Shown: positions 35,111 to 45,982 of the stretch, piece by piece
Layout: each line of letters starts with the position of its first letter
Position numbering within the stretch: the first letter of the stretch is position 1
Source: Gremmenia infestans
Lineage: Eukaryota > Ascomycota > Leotiomycetes > Helotiales > Hamatocanthoscyphaceae
Length of the DNA stretch: 64,000 nt
NCBI GenBank assembly: GCA_032629725.1
Contig: JAFEVB010000022.1
Location: forward strand, 806,001-870,000
Reading direction: 5' to 3'
Notes under the pieces: model-generated
Told to the model about the DNA's origin: nothing
The model's input: only the letters and a program-made list of their open reading frames with translations
The model's database searches: none
Translations under genes and position numbers: made by a program

Positions 35111-35424
35111 CTTGAGCTGGTCGTAGTGGAAAAGCAGTTGGCAGTAGCTAGGTGGTATATTCTCTGGCACCGAAAGTTGCAAAGGCTGAAATGTTGTTGT
35201 TCTAGAATCCCTCGGAATATATGCCCTTTCGGCTGATTCTCGGATCCAGAATAAATACTCTAGGTGATATGATCTACAGGAACACTTCAAGCTTTTTCTA
35301 CAGACTTCTCGCCATACTATTTTGTACCACGAGTTCCTACAGCTACGTAGAAGTCTTATGCAGAGACAGATAATCAACAAGAACAGCTTCATATATCTCT
35401 TTCAATGAACTCAAAATCTGCGAA
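35111..35424. promoter_or_regulatory. Compact divergent promoter, CHORD gene and glutaredoxin-like gene
   Basis: 314 bp separate the two start codons and must serve both genes. Both products are linked to proteostasis or redox, so co-regulation is possible but not shown. No consensus element was identified with confidence. Confidence 0.4.
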
Positions 35425-35809
35425 ATGCGTTCCACAACCAGACTACTTCAACATCAACACGCGCTTCGAATCACGCTTTTCACTCGACAGAATTGCTCGT
35501 TGTGCACCAATGCCAAGCAGAATCTATCCACAGTCTGGGACAAGAGACCATTTATCTACAAGGAAATCGATGTCATGACCCCAGAAGCAAAGGGCTGGCG
35601 AGATTTGTATGAATTTGATACTCCCGTGGTTAGTTCTTTTCTAGTGGGTTCAGACGACATGATGCTAATCTCTATAGATTCACATTAGTAGCTCAAAGAA
35701 GCCAGAAGAGATTCCATCGCTTTCATCTCAGGCCCAGAAGCTCATGCACAGATTCTCACCAGAGCAAGTGACTGAAAAGATGGATGCTGTCGAAGCTCGG
35801 GAAGACTGA
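35425..35809 (+). CDS. Glutaredoxin-like protein (DUF836, YDR286C type)
   Basis: Small thioredoxin-fold protein of the glutaredoxin-like DUF836 family; a redox role is presumed from the fold, while the yeast member is uncharacterised. Exons 35425-35628 and 35678-35809 (49-nt intron, phase 0) give 111 residues, close to the yeast protein. The active site is CSLC in ITLFTRQNCSLCTNAKQNL. The cis-Pro segment DTPVIHI is rebuilt across the intron (DTPV|IHIS). The N-terminus has a few Arg and Thr residues that might act as a weak mitochondrial signal. Confidence 0.9.
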
Positions 35810-35890
35810 TTGATGATATCTTGAGCATATAAGATATTAGGCTTCTATCCGAAGTCTAAAAGGCGCCCCTTTTTCTCATCGTGGAAGTAT

Positions 35891-37167
35891 CTACTTTCCG
35901 TACGGACCAGTCAACTTCGGCGCTGGACCCGTACCCTTGGCCGTAGCCAGCGCACCCATCACACCACCTTGCAAGATATGTATATCAGTCGCAGCAGATA
36001 TCATATGGAATCCATGGTCGGCGAAAAGCTTCCCCTGGTCGCCATTTGAACAGAATATCCCAGCTTTTTTCCCTGCTGCGTTCGCTGCCTTCAAGATCTT
36101 GGTAATTGCAGCTTGCAAATCATCGTGCATCGTCCCGTCTAGAATTGGGTGGCCTATGTTATTACCCAGGTCAAACGGGCCCACAAATAGAACATCTATA
36201 CCAGGAATGGCAGCGATTGCGTCGACATTTTCAAGTGCCCCTTTGGTCTCGATCTGGACAATTGTGAGAATGGAGTCGTTTGCCTGCTGGAGATACTCAG
36301 CGGCTCCCATCGATGGATCGAAACATTCTTGCGGAAAAGGACTACCAAATCCACGAACGCCATGGGGAGGGAACTTCGCGCTAAGTACCAGCCTCCTCGC
36401 ATCCTCGACTGTATATAGGAGGGGCACAAGGATCGCGTGAGCACCGCTGTCCAAAGCACCTTGGGTGTGTCAACTTTGAAAGGTCTGGCTTGGTGGAGAA
36501 ACCTACGTTTGACCATATAGCCCTGGTTATCAGGAATTCGTACGACAGGAGAAACACCACAAGCTGCTATAGCTGGAACTGCTTCGTGCATTGCTGCATC
36601 TAGACGTCCGATATTGTTAGGATCGTGTGAAAGTAGTTGCAGGATTGATCAAGGGATTGGTGGATTCGCATTCAGTTCCACCTGATAGGACGTCAAGACT
36701 TAAATTTCATCTTGCATACGCCAGACTCAAAGTTCAAACCGATTAGGCTTCAAGTATAATTCTATTGCTGAGCCGTTCCTCCGCCGAGTCAAAGTATAAG
36801 TCGGTCTTGTCGAGTGCCATCTTTAGACATGTTGATTACGGCGTCGACACTAGTCGTGGAGTAGAAGATTTATGTCTATTCAAGGGAATATCTCCTTACC
36901 GTCCATGTTCCCATCTAAAAATGGTCAGCATTACCTTAAATCTAGTTCTCCCTCCCAAGCTCCCTCGTTTCCTCGTGGGGTTGCCACTTAAGATTGGAGA
37001 ATGGGTCTAGTAGACTTACGTTCACAATCGACCACCACAAAATCTACCCCGGTTCTTGCCAGTGTCCTCGAGATATTTGAACCTGGGGCCATTTGCCAGC
37101 ACCCAAAAGCGGCAGTCCCTTTATCCATTGCCACTTTTAAACGGTTTGCCGTCTTCATTGTCGCCAT
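35891..37167 (-). CDS. HpcH/HpaI-family aldolase (2,4-dihydroxyhept-2-ene-1,7-dioate aldolase type)
   Basis: Class II metal-dependent aldolase family that cleaves 4-hydroxy-2-oxo acids to pyruvate and an aldehyde. Four minus-strand exons: 37167-37020, 36914-36900, 36599-36507 and 36459-35891; phases agree throughout; 274 residues. Exon 2 is only 15 nt and supplies HGNMD of the motif VVDCEHGNMDDAA. Metal-site Glu lies in TIVQIETKGALEN and Asp in FVGPFDLGNNIGHP. The intron after the micro-exon is long (300 nt). An in-frame ATG at 37293 would add 42 Arg/Ser/Asn-rich residues that could be a mitochondrial presequence; I chose MATMKTANRL because family members start there. The true substrate cannot be told. 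Confidence 0.9.
36900..36914 (-). other. 15-nt micro-exon of the aldolase gene
   Basis: The minus-strand segment is flanked by TTTTTAG on its 5' side and GTAAGG on its 3' side. It supplies 2+12+1 bases, which keep the frame and restore the conserved EHGNMDDAAMHEA segment. Skipping it would remove five residues at the active-site loop without changing the frame. Confidence 0.75.
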
Positions 37168-38497
37168 AGTGCTATTTCGACAGTGTGTTTGTATATTCCT
37201 CTCTTTAGAACCGAAACCTGAGTTGAGGGATCGAAAAGAGGTCTTCAGAGACTGCCTTCTCCAGCTCCGAAGCAGAAATTGATGGTGATTCATTTTGTTA
37301 CCCTACCCCACATCAACTCTAGCCAACCTCAAGAGCGACGTCATCACGTGAATAAGCTGCGAACCTCCTATTCAGGAGACCTGCAACAGGACGAAGTCTT
37401 TCAAGTGAGTAGGTAGTTCTTATATCGATATTATTGACAGAGAATAATGGAGACAGGAATATAAGTGTTGGTGTTAAAAAACACCAAGTATATAAGAGAC
37501 ATCCCACCTCACTAGACATGCAAAATATTTATGCAAGAAGGCGCATGTCGAATAAGTGGTCGAGTACCTTGGTATTTACCTATGTACTTATGGACCAAAA
37601 ATGTAAAGAAAGCTTTATATTAAAGCAATACCTCACTTTCTAGAGTATCGATTTCCTAAAAGCGGTCCTGCAGGCCTTTTCAAAAGTAAAGATTATCTCC
37701 AGGCGCTACCTACTCTACCCCTCAATTTTAAGCTTCTCTTCTCCACAAACAGAAGCTGCATAATGCAAGTGCTGTGCTGTGCTGGTGCAGGACCAGTAGA
37801 TGCTAAGGTTGAGGCGCGAGGATATTTCGAAATGATTAATACGAAGTACGAAGTATTAGGGTTTTATAAAGTAAGCGGCGGTTACAGGATCCGACTTGTT
37901 ACTATATCTACGACTTGACTTGACTTGACTTACTCGTACAAGTACACACCGCTCTTAGTACATGACAATACAGTAGTGGCCGTCAAAGCCCGACGTCTCG
38001 TAATGGCAAATAACATGCCGTACAAGAAAGCCGAGGGTGGGCGTGGGCTCGCGTGGGGGGTGTGCCGACCGATGGACATGGATCATGGATGGTGACGTGG
38101 TGAATATAATCTGTGACATTTGACCCCCACGCTATTCCAAAGTTGGCGCGGGGCAACCCTGCATGAACCCCTGCAAGTCTCAATCCCACAACCCGTCCGT
38201 GCACATGGTGGTGGCATTTTGGCTGTACTGTACGGTGGAACCAGGCTTTTGGGTGCACAGCCTTACTCTCTGTTGAAACTTCTTTTTCACCCACCACCGT
38301 ACGAGTGAGTACTTTGGAAGATCGGATACGGCAAAAAACACAACCATGGCCTTGGGTGTGCTGTGTTTGTTGGTTGTTGTTCTATGCAAGTATATGGAGA
38401 GAAATACACTTCTGCCAACGTAAAACGTGGTAATACCACATCAAAAACATTTGTTGAGATGAAGCGTTTATATATATATATGTTGCTATCTACGGTT

Positions 38498-38564
38498 CAT
38501 ACCTACAATACATACCTACAATACATACCTACAATACATACCTACAGTACATACCTACCTACCT
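38498..38564. repeat. 13-bp tandem repeat, about 4-5 copies
   Basis: Units of CATACCTACAATA start at 38498, 38511 and 38524. A fourth copy with one change (CATACCTACAGTA) starts at 38537, and a decayed end CATACCTACCTACC follows. It lies directly after a short (TA)n run at about 38470-38481. Confidence 0.9.
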
Positions 38565-38828
38565 TATGATCACACTCATCACAACCAATCCACCATCCCC
38601 CACGCATACAGTACGAGTCACAGACCTCGTTTCTCAATTCAGGAACTCCGCGCCCGCGGCTTCTTTTTCTGCCAGCAAAATTGCCATTTTCTTTCTCTCT
38701 CTCCCCTGCAATCTCACCGCTTCCCCTTCCCCATGAAACCAACCCACATCTAGGCCCGGCTACTTGATGGCTTGCACCAATTTTCCTTCTGCGGCTTCTT
38801 TTGGTAATTCTGCACTCTGAGTAAGAAT

Positions 38829-38868
38829 CTGAGAGTCTGAGAGTCTGAGAGTCTGAGAGTCTGAGAGT
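38829..38868. repeat. 8-bp tandem repeat, 5 perfect copies
   Basis: CTGAGAGT is repeated five times without a change (38829-38868), followed by a 45-bp pyrimidine-rich tract. A minisatellite in non-coding DNA. Confidence 0.92.
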
Positions 38869-39455
38869 CAACTTCCCCTCTCCTCTTCCCTCCCCTTCCC
38901 TTCCCTTCCCTCGTCCACTTCCCGGATTCCCCTACGGCGGGCATGCGAGGTCTCGAACCGGATCTGCGGTTCACCAATTATATCCCTCGCCCTGACTTTT
39001 CCATTCCATTCCATTATTGTTCTTGCCGCTAGTCATTCACGCTTACGGAGTATTCACGGTATTTCCTTCGTACTGTATTTACTTATACTAGTATATTTTA
39101 TATGGGGCTGCTGACCCATGCCATCCTCCCTCTCCCCTGTTTGTACCACGGCGGAGATGGGAACTACATTTATTACCTCATAAAGAGGCCTTACCCACCC
39201 GCCTTGACTTTGGGTTTTTTCTTACAAAGTATTTGTTTGCTTTCACTTTCACTCTCATAACCCCTATCCCTTTCACTCCTATTTTCTGGCTACTCGTAGC
39301 TAGCGATTCATTGTGTGACGTAGTTCTCCTGGCTGTCTACTTAAATTCATACTTCATCCGATCTGGTACAAGTGACCTACTGTTACTGTATACTCTGACT
39401 TTGTCTCCACGTACTTTCCTTTGACGCGCTTCAACCCAAGAGCCAAGAGCATATA

Positions 39456-40210
39456 ATGATGTTAAGCTACGAAAATCGACCGGCCATGGGACAGAATTCT
39501 TCAACTACGTCTAATGTACTACCGCTATCCGCTTCTCCACCTTCATCCAACAAGGCAACGAACGGCACGAGTGCGGATAAAAGTCAATCTGCCTCCAAAC
39601 ATTCCCACATTTGGCTGGTGACTGGCCCAGCAGGATGCGGCAAGAGTACTGTGGCTCAGTACCTAGCAAAAGCCATGAAGCTTCCTTTCATTGAAGGAGA
39701 CGAGGTAAGAGCCATGTCCTCAGATTTACTTTCTACTTTTCTAATAAGCTCCAGTTCCACCCCCGTGCAAACGTCGAAAAGATGTCCAAAGGCATCCCCC
39801 TCACCGACGCCGACCGTTGGGACTGGCTTACGACGTTGCGCGAAGAGGCTCTCCGCCAACTGGTGGATTCCGGGGCCCAAGGCGTAGTTCTCACCTGCTC
39901 GGCCCTGAAGCGCAAATACCGCGACGTCATCCGGGTTGCGCCGTACTATTCGCACAACGTGCGTCTACACTTTGTATATCTACATGCAAGACAGGAGGTC
40001 CTGATCGAGAGGGTCGGCGCGAGAAAAGGTCACTTTATGGGCGCGGACATGGTGAAGAGTCAATTCGGTATTCTGGAAGCACCGACGCCGGATGAAACGG
40101 ACGTTATTTCGGTGGATGTGAGTGGGACTGAGGAGGAGGTGGAGAGAGATGCGTTGGCTGCTATCCGCCAGGCCGTCGAGGACGAGTCAGCACAAGACCT
40201 TGAGGACTAA
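39456..40210 (+). CDS. Gluconokinase
   Basis: Phosphorylates D-gluconate to 6-phosphogluconate, feeding the pentose phosphate pathway. Exons 39456-39704 and 39755-40210 (50-nt intron, phase 0) give 234 residues. An unusual Ser/Thr/Asn-rich N-terminus of about 48 residues precedes the kinase. The P-loop is VTGPAGCGKSTVAQYLA. GDE|FHPRANVEKMSKGIPLTD is the gluconate-kinase signature rebuilt over the intron. CSALKRKYRDVIR and the lid segment HFMGADMVKSQFGILEAP follow. ATGs at 39456, 39459 and 39486 are all in frame and any of them could be used. Confidence 0.95.
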
Positions 40211-40764
40211 AGGGGGGGCAAGGGTGAGGACAGTGCAATTTTGCCTGCCTAGGAGTTACGGGGATTGCGCGTATACAGAATAGGTCCAGGCGTCTTACTG
40301 CAGTTTCATTATTCCCCCTTCTGTACTTACTTGCAGCTTGCGTGGGGAAATGGGAAATACGGGGAGTTACAGACAGAAAACGGGCGTTGGGTTCGTTGGG
40401 CTGCAAGATTTGCGCCATATAAATCTGCCACAACACAGAGACAAGATCACAAGACCACGTTTTTCACTGCACAGCTCTTTGCCCAGTAGGTGACTTTTCT
40501 GGTTGCCATCTATAACTCTATTTTATGCTGTGTTACATTTGCTTATTGCGGGGTAGCAGGCCCGCATCTCCATTTAACGTGCTACGTGACAGCGCATGCG
40601 GTATTACAGCATGAGGCTGAGCCCCAATCCTTGGACATTGCTCGCGAACGGCCAATACCTTGCTCCCACAACAGCCTCGCTCGCATATTGCACTGTATTT
40701 CTCCCACATGTGCTGCGGTCCGGAACGACACCCGATACGTGCTCCTGCCTCCAAGAAGCGTGCA
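40211..40764. other. Convergent intergenic, no feature seen
   Basis: 550 bp between the 3' ends of the gluconokinase and BCKDH-E2 genes. Open frames here are short and without motifs. Confidence 0.4.
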
Positions 40765-42443
40765 TCATCGCAGATGCATGACCATACTGTCTGGGTCTTC
40801 GACGAAACCCCTGACCACCTCTGCAGCTCGTGCCATGGTTGCACCATCGATGACTCGGTGGTCAGCACTCCAGCTGAAATTACAAATCTGTTTTGCAATC
40901 ACATCGTCTTCCTCGTCGAAGCCTGGCACTCGACGCATTTTGCCAATGCCGAGTATAGCTACTTCCTTCTCCACAATCACGGGAGAGACGACTGTGCCTC
41001 CGATATTGCCGATGTTCGAGACCGTGATTGTACCACCACTCAGGTCCTGAGTGGTGAGTTTGCCCGACGCAGCTAGAGCTTGAAGCCGGTTCAACTCGGC
41101 TGCTATGGAGAGAACGTTGAGGGCTGAGACGTTCTTGAGGACTGGGACGATCAGTCCTGATGGTGTATCCATTGCTATGCCAATATTGTGCTGACTTCGA
41201 TGTACTAATACTGGCTTTCCGGTACTCGAATCCACATCCACTCTTGCGTTCAGCATTGGGTATTGTTGAATGGCCATTGAGACGGCCTTGATGATGAATG
41301 GAAGGTATGATATCTTGCTGATATCATTTGTAGGTGATTTCGCAAGCCCCTTGTTCAACCTCGTTCGAAGGTCTAAGAGCCTGCTGAAGTCTATCTCATC
41401 CGCATATAGGAAATGTGGGATTGTCAAGGATTTTGTCATGGACTTGAACATCATACTTTGTGTGTTTGATAATTGGGTTATTGTTTCCGTTTGCGTTGGA
41501 GTGTCGAATGGTAAAGTGGAGGATGGTCCTCTTGTAGAGGCACCAGAATCTCGTAGCTTTGCAAATTGATGTACATCTTCTTTCATGACACGCCCATCCC
41601 TTCCGGTGCCTTGGACATCTGAGATATTGACGTCCAATTCTTTAGTCAGGTGCCTGACTGCTGGTGTTGCTAACGCACCATGCGTCCCTTTCGGCAGGGA
41701 TGCCTTTTCTAGTTCTGGCTGTATTTTCATACTTGGTGCTGATGACAAAGAGCCCGGAGTCTTGTCTACCTGGGCTTTCGACTCCTCCTCTGCCGACGGT
41801 TCAGTCAGAGCTGCCAGATCCTCTTGTTTGACCTCTCCCTGTATATCAATATCCACCAAGGGCTTGCCCACTTTGGCCATTTCACCGGCTTCATAGTGTA
41901 GCTTCTTCACAATCCCTGGGAATCGGCTGGTGATTTCTACGGAAGCTTTGTCGCTCTGAACTTCGCATAGCTTGTCGAATTCCTCGACTCGGGCTTCTGG
42001 CTCGACGAACCACTGAATGATTTCGCATTCTCTGATTCCTGTTCGACTTGTTAGAGTCAAGTGGTTCTAATGAGAGAACTAGAATAGAATATACTACAGA
42101 AACATACTTTCTACTTTGAATGAATGATCAAAGGAGCTTCAAAGGAGTAACAATAACCTCGCTGGTGCAGAGCTATCCACTTGAACTTCGGCTCCCCTAA
42201 GAAACTCCCAAGCCATCCATCCAAGGTAGAAGGTAATATCTTATATGCCAATTAATGCGGTATCCAATACCATGGAGGAAAAGTCTAACCTTCACCGATA
42301 TCCGCTAGCAGAAACGGTTTTATGGCCTGAGCTCTCGTTGTTGCATGGAAGGACCGTGCTGAGGGGAATTGTCTGTGGAAGTTGAGGTTCTTATAGACCT
42401 GCCATTGTCTTGAAGAGACTCGAGAATATACTTGAAGACGCAT
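40765..42443 (-). CDS. Branched-chain 2-oxoacid dehydrogenase E2 (lipoamide acyltransferase)
   Basis: Core acyltransferase of the mitochondrial branched-chain ketoacid dehydrogenase complex, in valine, leucine and isoleucine catabolism. Minus-strand exons 42443-42290 and 42038-40765 (251-nt intron) give 475 residues. The N-terminus is an Arg-rich mitochondrial presequence (RLQVYSRVSSRQWQVYKNL) ending near SFHATTRA. The lipoyl domain starts LLADIGEG|IRECEIIQW across the intron, with the lipoyl Lys in VQSDKASVEI. The E3-binding domain holds ATPAVRHLTKELDVNISDVQ and GTGRDGRV. The acyltransferase domain ends with HRVIDGATMARAAEVV, in which HRVIDG carries the catalytic His and Asp. An in-frame ATG at 42548 is a possible longer start. 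IRECEIIQW favours BCKDH over pyruvate or 2-oxoglutarate E2. Confidence 0.94.
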
Positions 42444-42863
42444 AATGCCAGAAGTATTATCTAGGAATCTCCACAGCAGGAGAGAAGTTTGGAAATTACA
42501 TTCTTGTGTGCAACGAGGGGTTGTCTTTATATCTGGGGTTCTCCGCATTTCACACCGGTTATCCGCGGGATACAGGAGTGGACGGCTTAAAAGTACCTAG
42601 TACCTAGGTAAACTACCCACCTTTTAATGTATTGAGAGTACCTCTGTGGATAGCTTATACCTCTTGTATAATCAAAGTATTTTGCAGAATAAAACATAGC
42701 TTAATATTGAAAGCAAGAAAGAAAATAAGTATTCATGTTTTGAGAGACCCATATGATCACTAACAGGGGAGCCCCTGGCTTAGCGAATATCAAAAACGGG
42801 CCGGAAGAATTTTGGATAGCTTCGATTCTGACGCGCTTCAAACACAATGCGACATAGAACAAC
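42444..42863. promoter_or_regulatory. Divergent region between BCKDH-E2 and ATP10
   Basis: 420 bp separate the start codons of two nuclear genes for mitochondrial proteins. The centre is AT-rich (42630-42720), with a TACCTAGTACCTAGG repeat at 42593-42608. A shared promoter is plausible but no factor site is established. Confidence 0.4.
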
Positions 42864-44093
42864 ATGATTCTCTCACGAAAACCAATGCTCTCTGCCAAAG
42901 CGAACTTTGAATCTGCGGCATGTCTACTCTGTCAATGGCGCTCTTTCAGCTCTTCATATCGACACTTGGCTGAGAAGCCAAGCACCTCAAAAGGTCCTGC
43001 TTCTCCGTCCGTCCCTCCTACACTAGGTGCAGCTCCGCCAACTCCTCCAACCCCTCCTCCATCCCCGCTCGAAGGCGCCCCGCGAGCATACGGTCAGAAT
43101 GTCGACGAGTTCACACCTAAGCCTTTGAACCGACCTATTGGGCTACCGAATCCGCCGCTTGCTGGGGAGAATAGTGGCAAGGATACAAGGACGCTACAAC
43201 AGAGGAGAGACGACTTTGTGGATTACGACAAGCATCTGAAAAGGAGGAAAGAATTGTACGGCACACAGATAATACATCATTGCAAGTGGGAATAGGATAT
43301 GGCTTCTCTTGGTTGACGAAGGGCTCCCCAAACCCAGAGAGACTGCCATTACATCCTGTTCCCAAATGTATCTGTAGAATAGAGGCTAATGGCATGTAAT
43401 AGAACACACAAAGTAGCCAAACCCTACTTCCGAGAATGGAGCAACATGCGCTTTAGCAAAGGGAAATCCTTCCTCGCCCCACCCGGACTCTTCAGAGCCG
43501 AACGAGCCCTCTTCTTTCCCAATCTCCAGGGTCAAACTCTACTCAAAGACAAGAAGATCCGAGATACCACTCCCGTTTTCCAGGATAAGGTGTCTATTGT
43601 TAGCACATTCAACACGCAGTGGGCAGAAAACCAGGTCAATACATTCGTATCGGAGAAGGAGAATCCGGAATTACAAGAGGTGGTGAAGGGTAGTGGGGGA
43701 GTGGCACAGATGTTGCAGATTAATCATGAGCCCAATTGGATGAAGGCTATGATTGTTAAATTCTTTATGTATAATCTGAGGAAGCAGCGGGCGCCCGAGA
43801 ACTGGGGACGGTATTTCTTGGTCAGGAAGGGGTTTACTGAGGAGATGAGGGAAGAGATTGGATTGCTGAATAGCAAGGTCGGGTATACATACCTGCTGGA
43901 TGGAAATTGTAGGATTCGATGGGCAGGGAGCGGAAAAGCTGAGGGTGACGAGAAGGAAGGACTTGTGAAGAGTGTGAGACGGCTAATTGAAGAGGCAAAC
44001 ACGAAACGGAAAGATAGGCCTATGCTGCCTCGAAAGCAAGCGATCGAGGCAAAATCGGTCCATAACCAAAAGGCCGTTGCCTCAACGGCATGA
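42864..44093 (+). CDS. ATP10: Mitochondrial ATPase assembly factor ATP10
   Basis: Inner-membrane chaperone for Atp6 incorporation into the F0 sector of ATP synthase. Exons 42864-43255 and 43403-44093 (147-nt intron, phases agree: EL|THKVAK) give 360 residues. The first ~40 residues are a mitochondrial presequence (AKANFESAACLLCQWRSFSS, then YRHLAEKP). A Pro-rich stretch and the ATP10 core follow: KPYFREWSNMRFSKGKSF, FFPNLQGQTLLKDK and TFNTQWAENQVNTFV. The C-terminal domain has NWGRYFLVRKGFTEEMREEI and KVGYTYLLDGNCRIRWAGSG. Confidence 0.95.
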
Positions 44094-44264
44094 TATTATT
44101 GTAAAGATACCCATACTTGTACACCATAATTCTGGCTAGCCAGCCACCCAAAACGCCCGCTCAATGCATTCAGATCTCCTCGTCTCGCTCATCTCTCGTC
44201 CTAAACAATGTGTCGCTCATTAAGCCTGGAATAGTGCCAGCCTTTCCTGTCCTCCGCCAAATAC

Positions 44265-45045
44265 TTACATGAAATACAAGAACAACAAACAACAAAAAGC
44301 AATAAAGCCCCCCATAATGAATCCATCCCTCCTCTTCTTCGCCGAAATCCTCCCTATCAAACTATTCAACCCAGGAACCTGACTCGCAGCCCCGGTAATC
44401 CTGCGATTGATACTAGCCAGCGTCTCCCGTTGCAGCCCAAAACTCTCATTGACAGCATATGCCTGACTGAGCACGCTATCCGCCATGTTATGACTATTAT
44501 CTATGCGCGCGCGCTCTCCCAACATATAATCGGCCTCGGCGGCCTCGGGGTTGCTGGAATGGTAGGCATCGATATCGGAGCGCACGTTTGAGAGCAGGTT
44601 GGCGCGGTTGCGGGCTTCGAGGATTTGGGATCTGAGGCGCGAGAGTTCGCGGTGGTGTTCTTGTAGGATTTCGCGGTGGCGGGAGAGGTTATTTTGCTTT
44701 AGGGCTGAGGCTGTGAGGGTTGCTTCGGAGTCCAGGAGGCGGGTAAGTTGTGATATGAGGGTTTCTCGCTGGAGGGGTATCAATGGCTGGTTTGAGCATC
44801 TGGGTACGTGGGATCTACCTTTTCTAATGTGTCTTGTATTTTTGACTCCGTCTGACTTTCATCTTCTGTGGGTTTCGCTGGTATGTTTGGAACGGATGCG
44901 AATTGGGAGTATGTATGGAATAGTGTTTCTGTCTTTGAAAGAGATCAGCTCATGTTCTTGAGAGACTTTCTCTTGAATTTACCTGGTTTTCCAATGTCCG
45001 CGCATGCTGTCGAAGTTGCGCCCATCCTGTTCCTGTAGAAGCCAT
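44265..45045 (-). CDS. GOS1: Golgi SNARE GOS1
   Basis: Qb-SNARE acting in intra-Golgi and endosome-to-Golgi vesicle fusion. Minus-strand exons 45045-44983, 44932-44819 and 44768-44265, all phase 0, give 226 residues, matching yeast Gos1. The start is ASTGTGWAQLRQHARTLENQ, the family signature. The habc helices hold IQDTLEKRETLISQLTRLLD and LQEHHRELSRLRSQILEARN. The SNARE helix holds DSVLSQAYAVNESFGLQRET and NRRITGAASQVPGLNSLIGR. A C-terminal membrane anchor (GFIMGGFIAFCCLLFLYFM) ends the protein. It diverges from RPL35 with 286 bp between the starts. Confidence 0.95.
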
Positions 45046-45331
45046 TTTCAATGCACGGTGTTCTATGAAAGATGCAGTACTCAGTGATTCTTTGCCCTTC
45101 AAACATTTAGACGTAGCCGGACCACTCACCCAAGCTAGGCTTAACGCGGCGCGTCGCGTGACTTGGAACTAGCCTCACATTGATAAACCCCCACCGCCTC
45201 ATCGATTGGCCCGCACCAAAACTAAGCGAACGAAGCCCACAGACAGATCAAAAAATTGATCACGAAAAGTTAACGACTTCCACGACGACCACTCTCCCTC
45301 TCGACAACACAGTTCACGACAAACTCTCACC
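45046..45331. promoter_or_regulatory. Compact divergent promoter, GOS1 and RPL35
   Basis: 286 bp hold both promoters. A CCAAT box on the minus strand (ATTGGCC at 45204-45210) sits about 125 bp upstream of the RPL35 start, next to CCGCCTCATCG. C/A-rich stretches close to the RPL35 start are typical of ribosomal-protein genes. Confidence 0.5.
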
Positions 45332-45982
45332 ATGGTAAGGATGCCATGCGGATGCGATGCGATGTTAGAAATAGATATTGGGGATCATGATGGCTAATTC
45401 GTGAATGCGACAGTCGTCCGGAAAAGTCAAGACTGGCCAACTCTGGTCCAAGAACAAGGCGGATCTCGCAAAGCAACTCGGCGAGTTGAAGACGGAGCTG
45501 GGTCAATTACGAGTACAGAAGATTGCCGGAGGATCAGCGTCGAAACTCACAAAGATGTGCGTAAATATATACCCGAACAGACTCACGCACCAGTCATGGT
45601 GTCGAGAACGCTTGAAGTTTTAAGTTGAAGGACATACATGGACATGGCTAATCTCTCTTCGATTACAACAGCCACGATCTCCGAAAGTCAATCGCAAAGG
45701 TCCTGACCGTCATCAACGCCAACCAGCGCGCACAGCTCCGCCTCTTCTACAAGGGCAAGAAGTACCTCCCCCTCGATCTCCGACCCAAGCAGACTCGCGC
45801 CATCCGAAGACGTCTGAGCAAGCACGAGAGCGGCAAGACCCTGGACAAGACGAAGAAGCGTGCCATTCATTTCCCTCAGCGGAAGTTTGCTATCAAGGTA
45901 TGATAAGACATATCCTTCCTGGGACAAGTTGTTACTGGAGAGGAAGGATTGGGACTAACGAGGCTTACAGGCGGAGGCTTAG
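45332..45982 (+). CDS. RPL35: 60S ribosomal protein L35 (uL29)
   Basis: Large-subunit ribosomal protein near the polypeptide exit tunnel. Four exons: 45332-45334 (only the ATG), 45414-45556, 45672-45897 and 45971-45982 (AEA and stop); 127 residues. The sequence begins SSGKVKTGQLWSKNKADL, passes through SKLTKI|HDLRKSIAKVLTV across intron 2 and LRLFYKGKKYLPLDLRPKQT, and continues RRRLSKHESGKTLDKTKKRA. An intron directly after the start codon is common in fungal ribosomal-protein genes. The frame is consistent over all junctions. Confidence 0.96.

Larger units (their letters stand above)
37168..39455. other. 2.3 kb intergenic block with tandem repeats
   Basis: No gene is supported. It holds TACGAAGTACGAAGTATT near 37840, two tandem repeats described separately, a C/T tract near 38870-38915, and TTACGGAGTATT/CTTCGTACTG near 39043-39078. 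It probably includes a long gluconokinase 5' UTR. Confidence 0.5.

Noticed and set aside
38498..38868. Tandem repeats considered as a CRISPR array
   Set aside because: Units of 13 and 8 bp are contiguous with no unique spacers, and the genome is eukaryotic.
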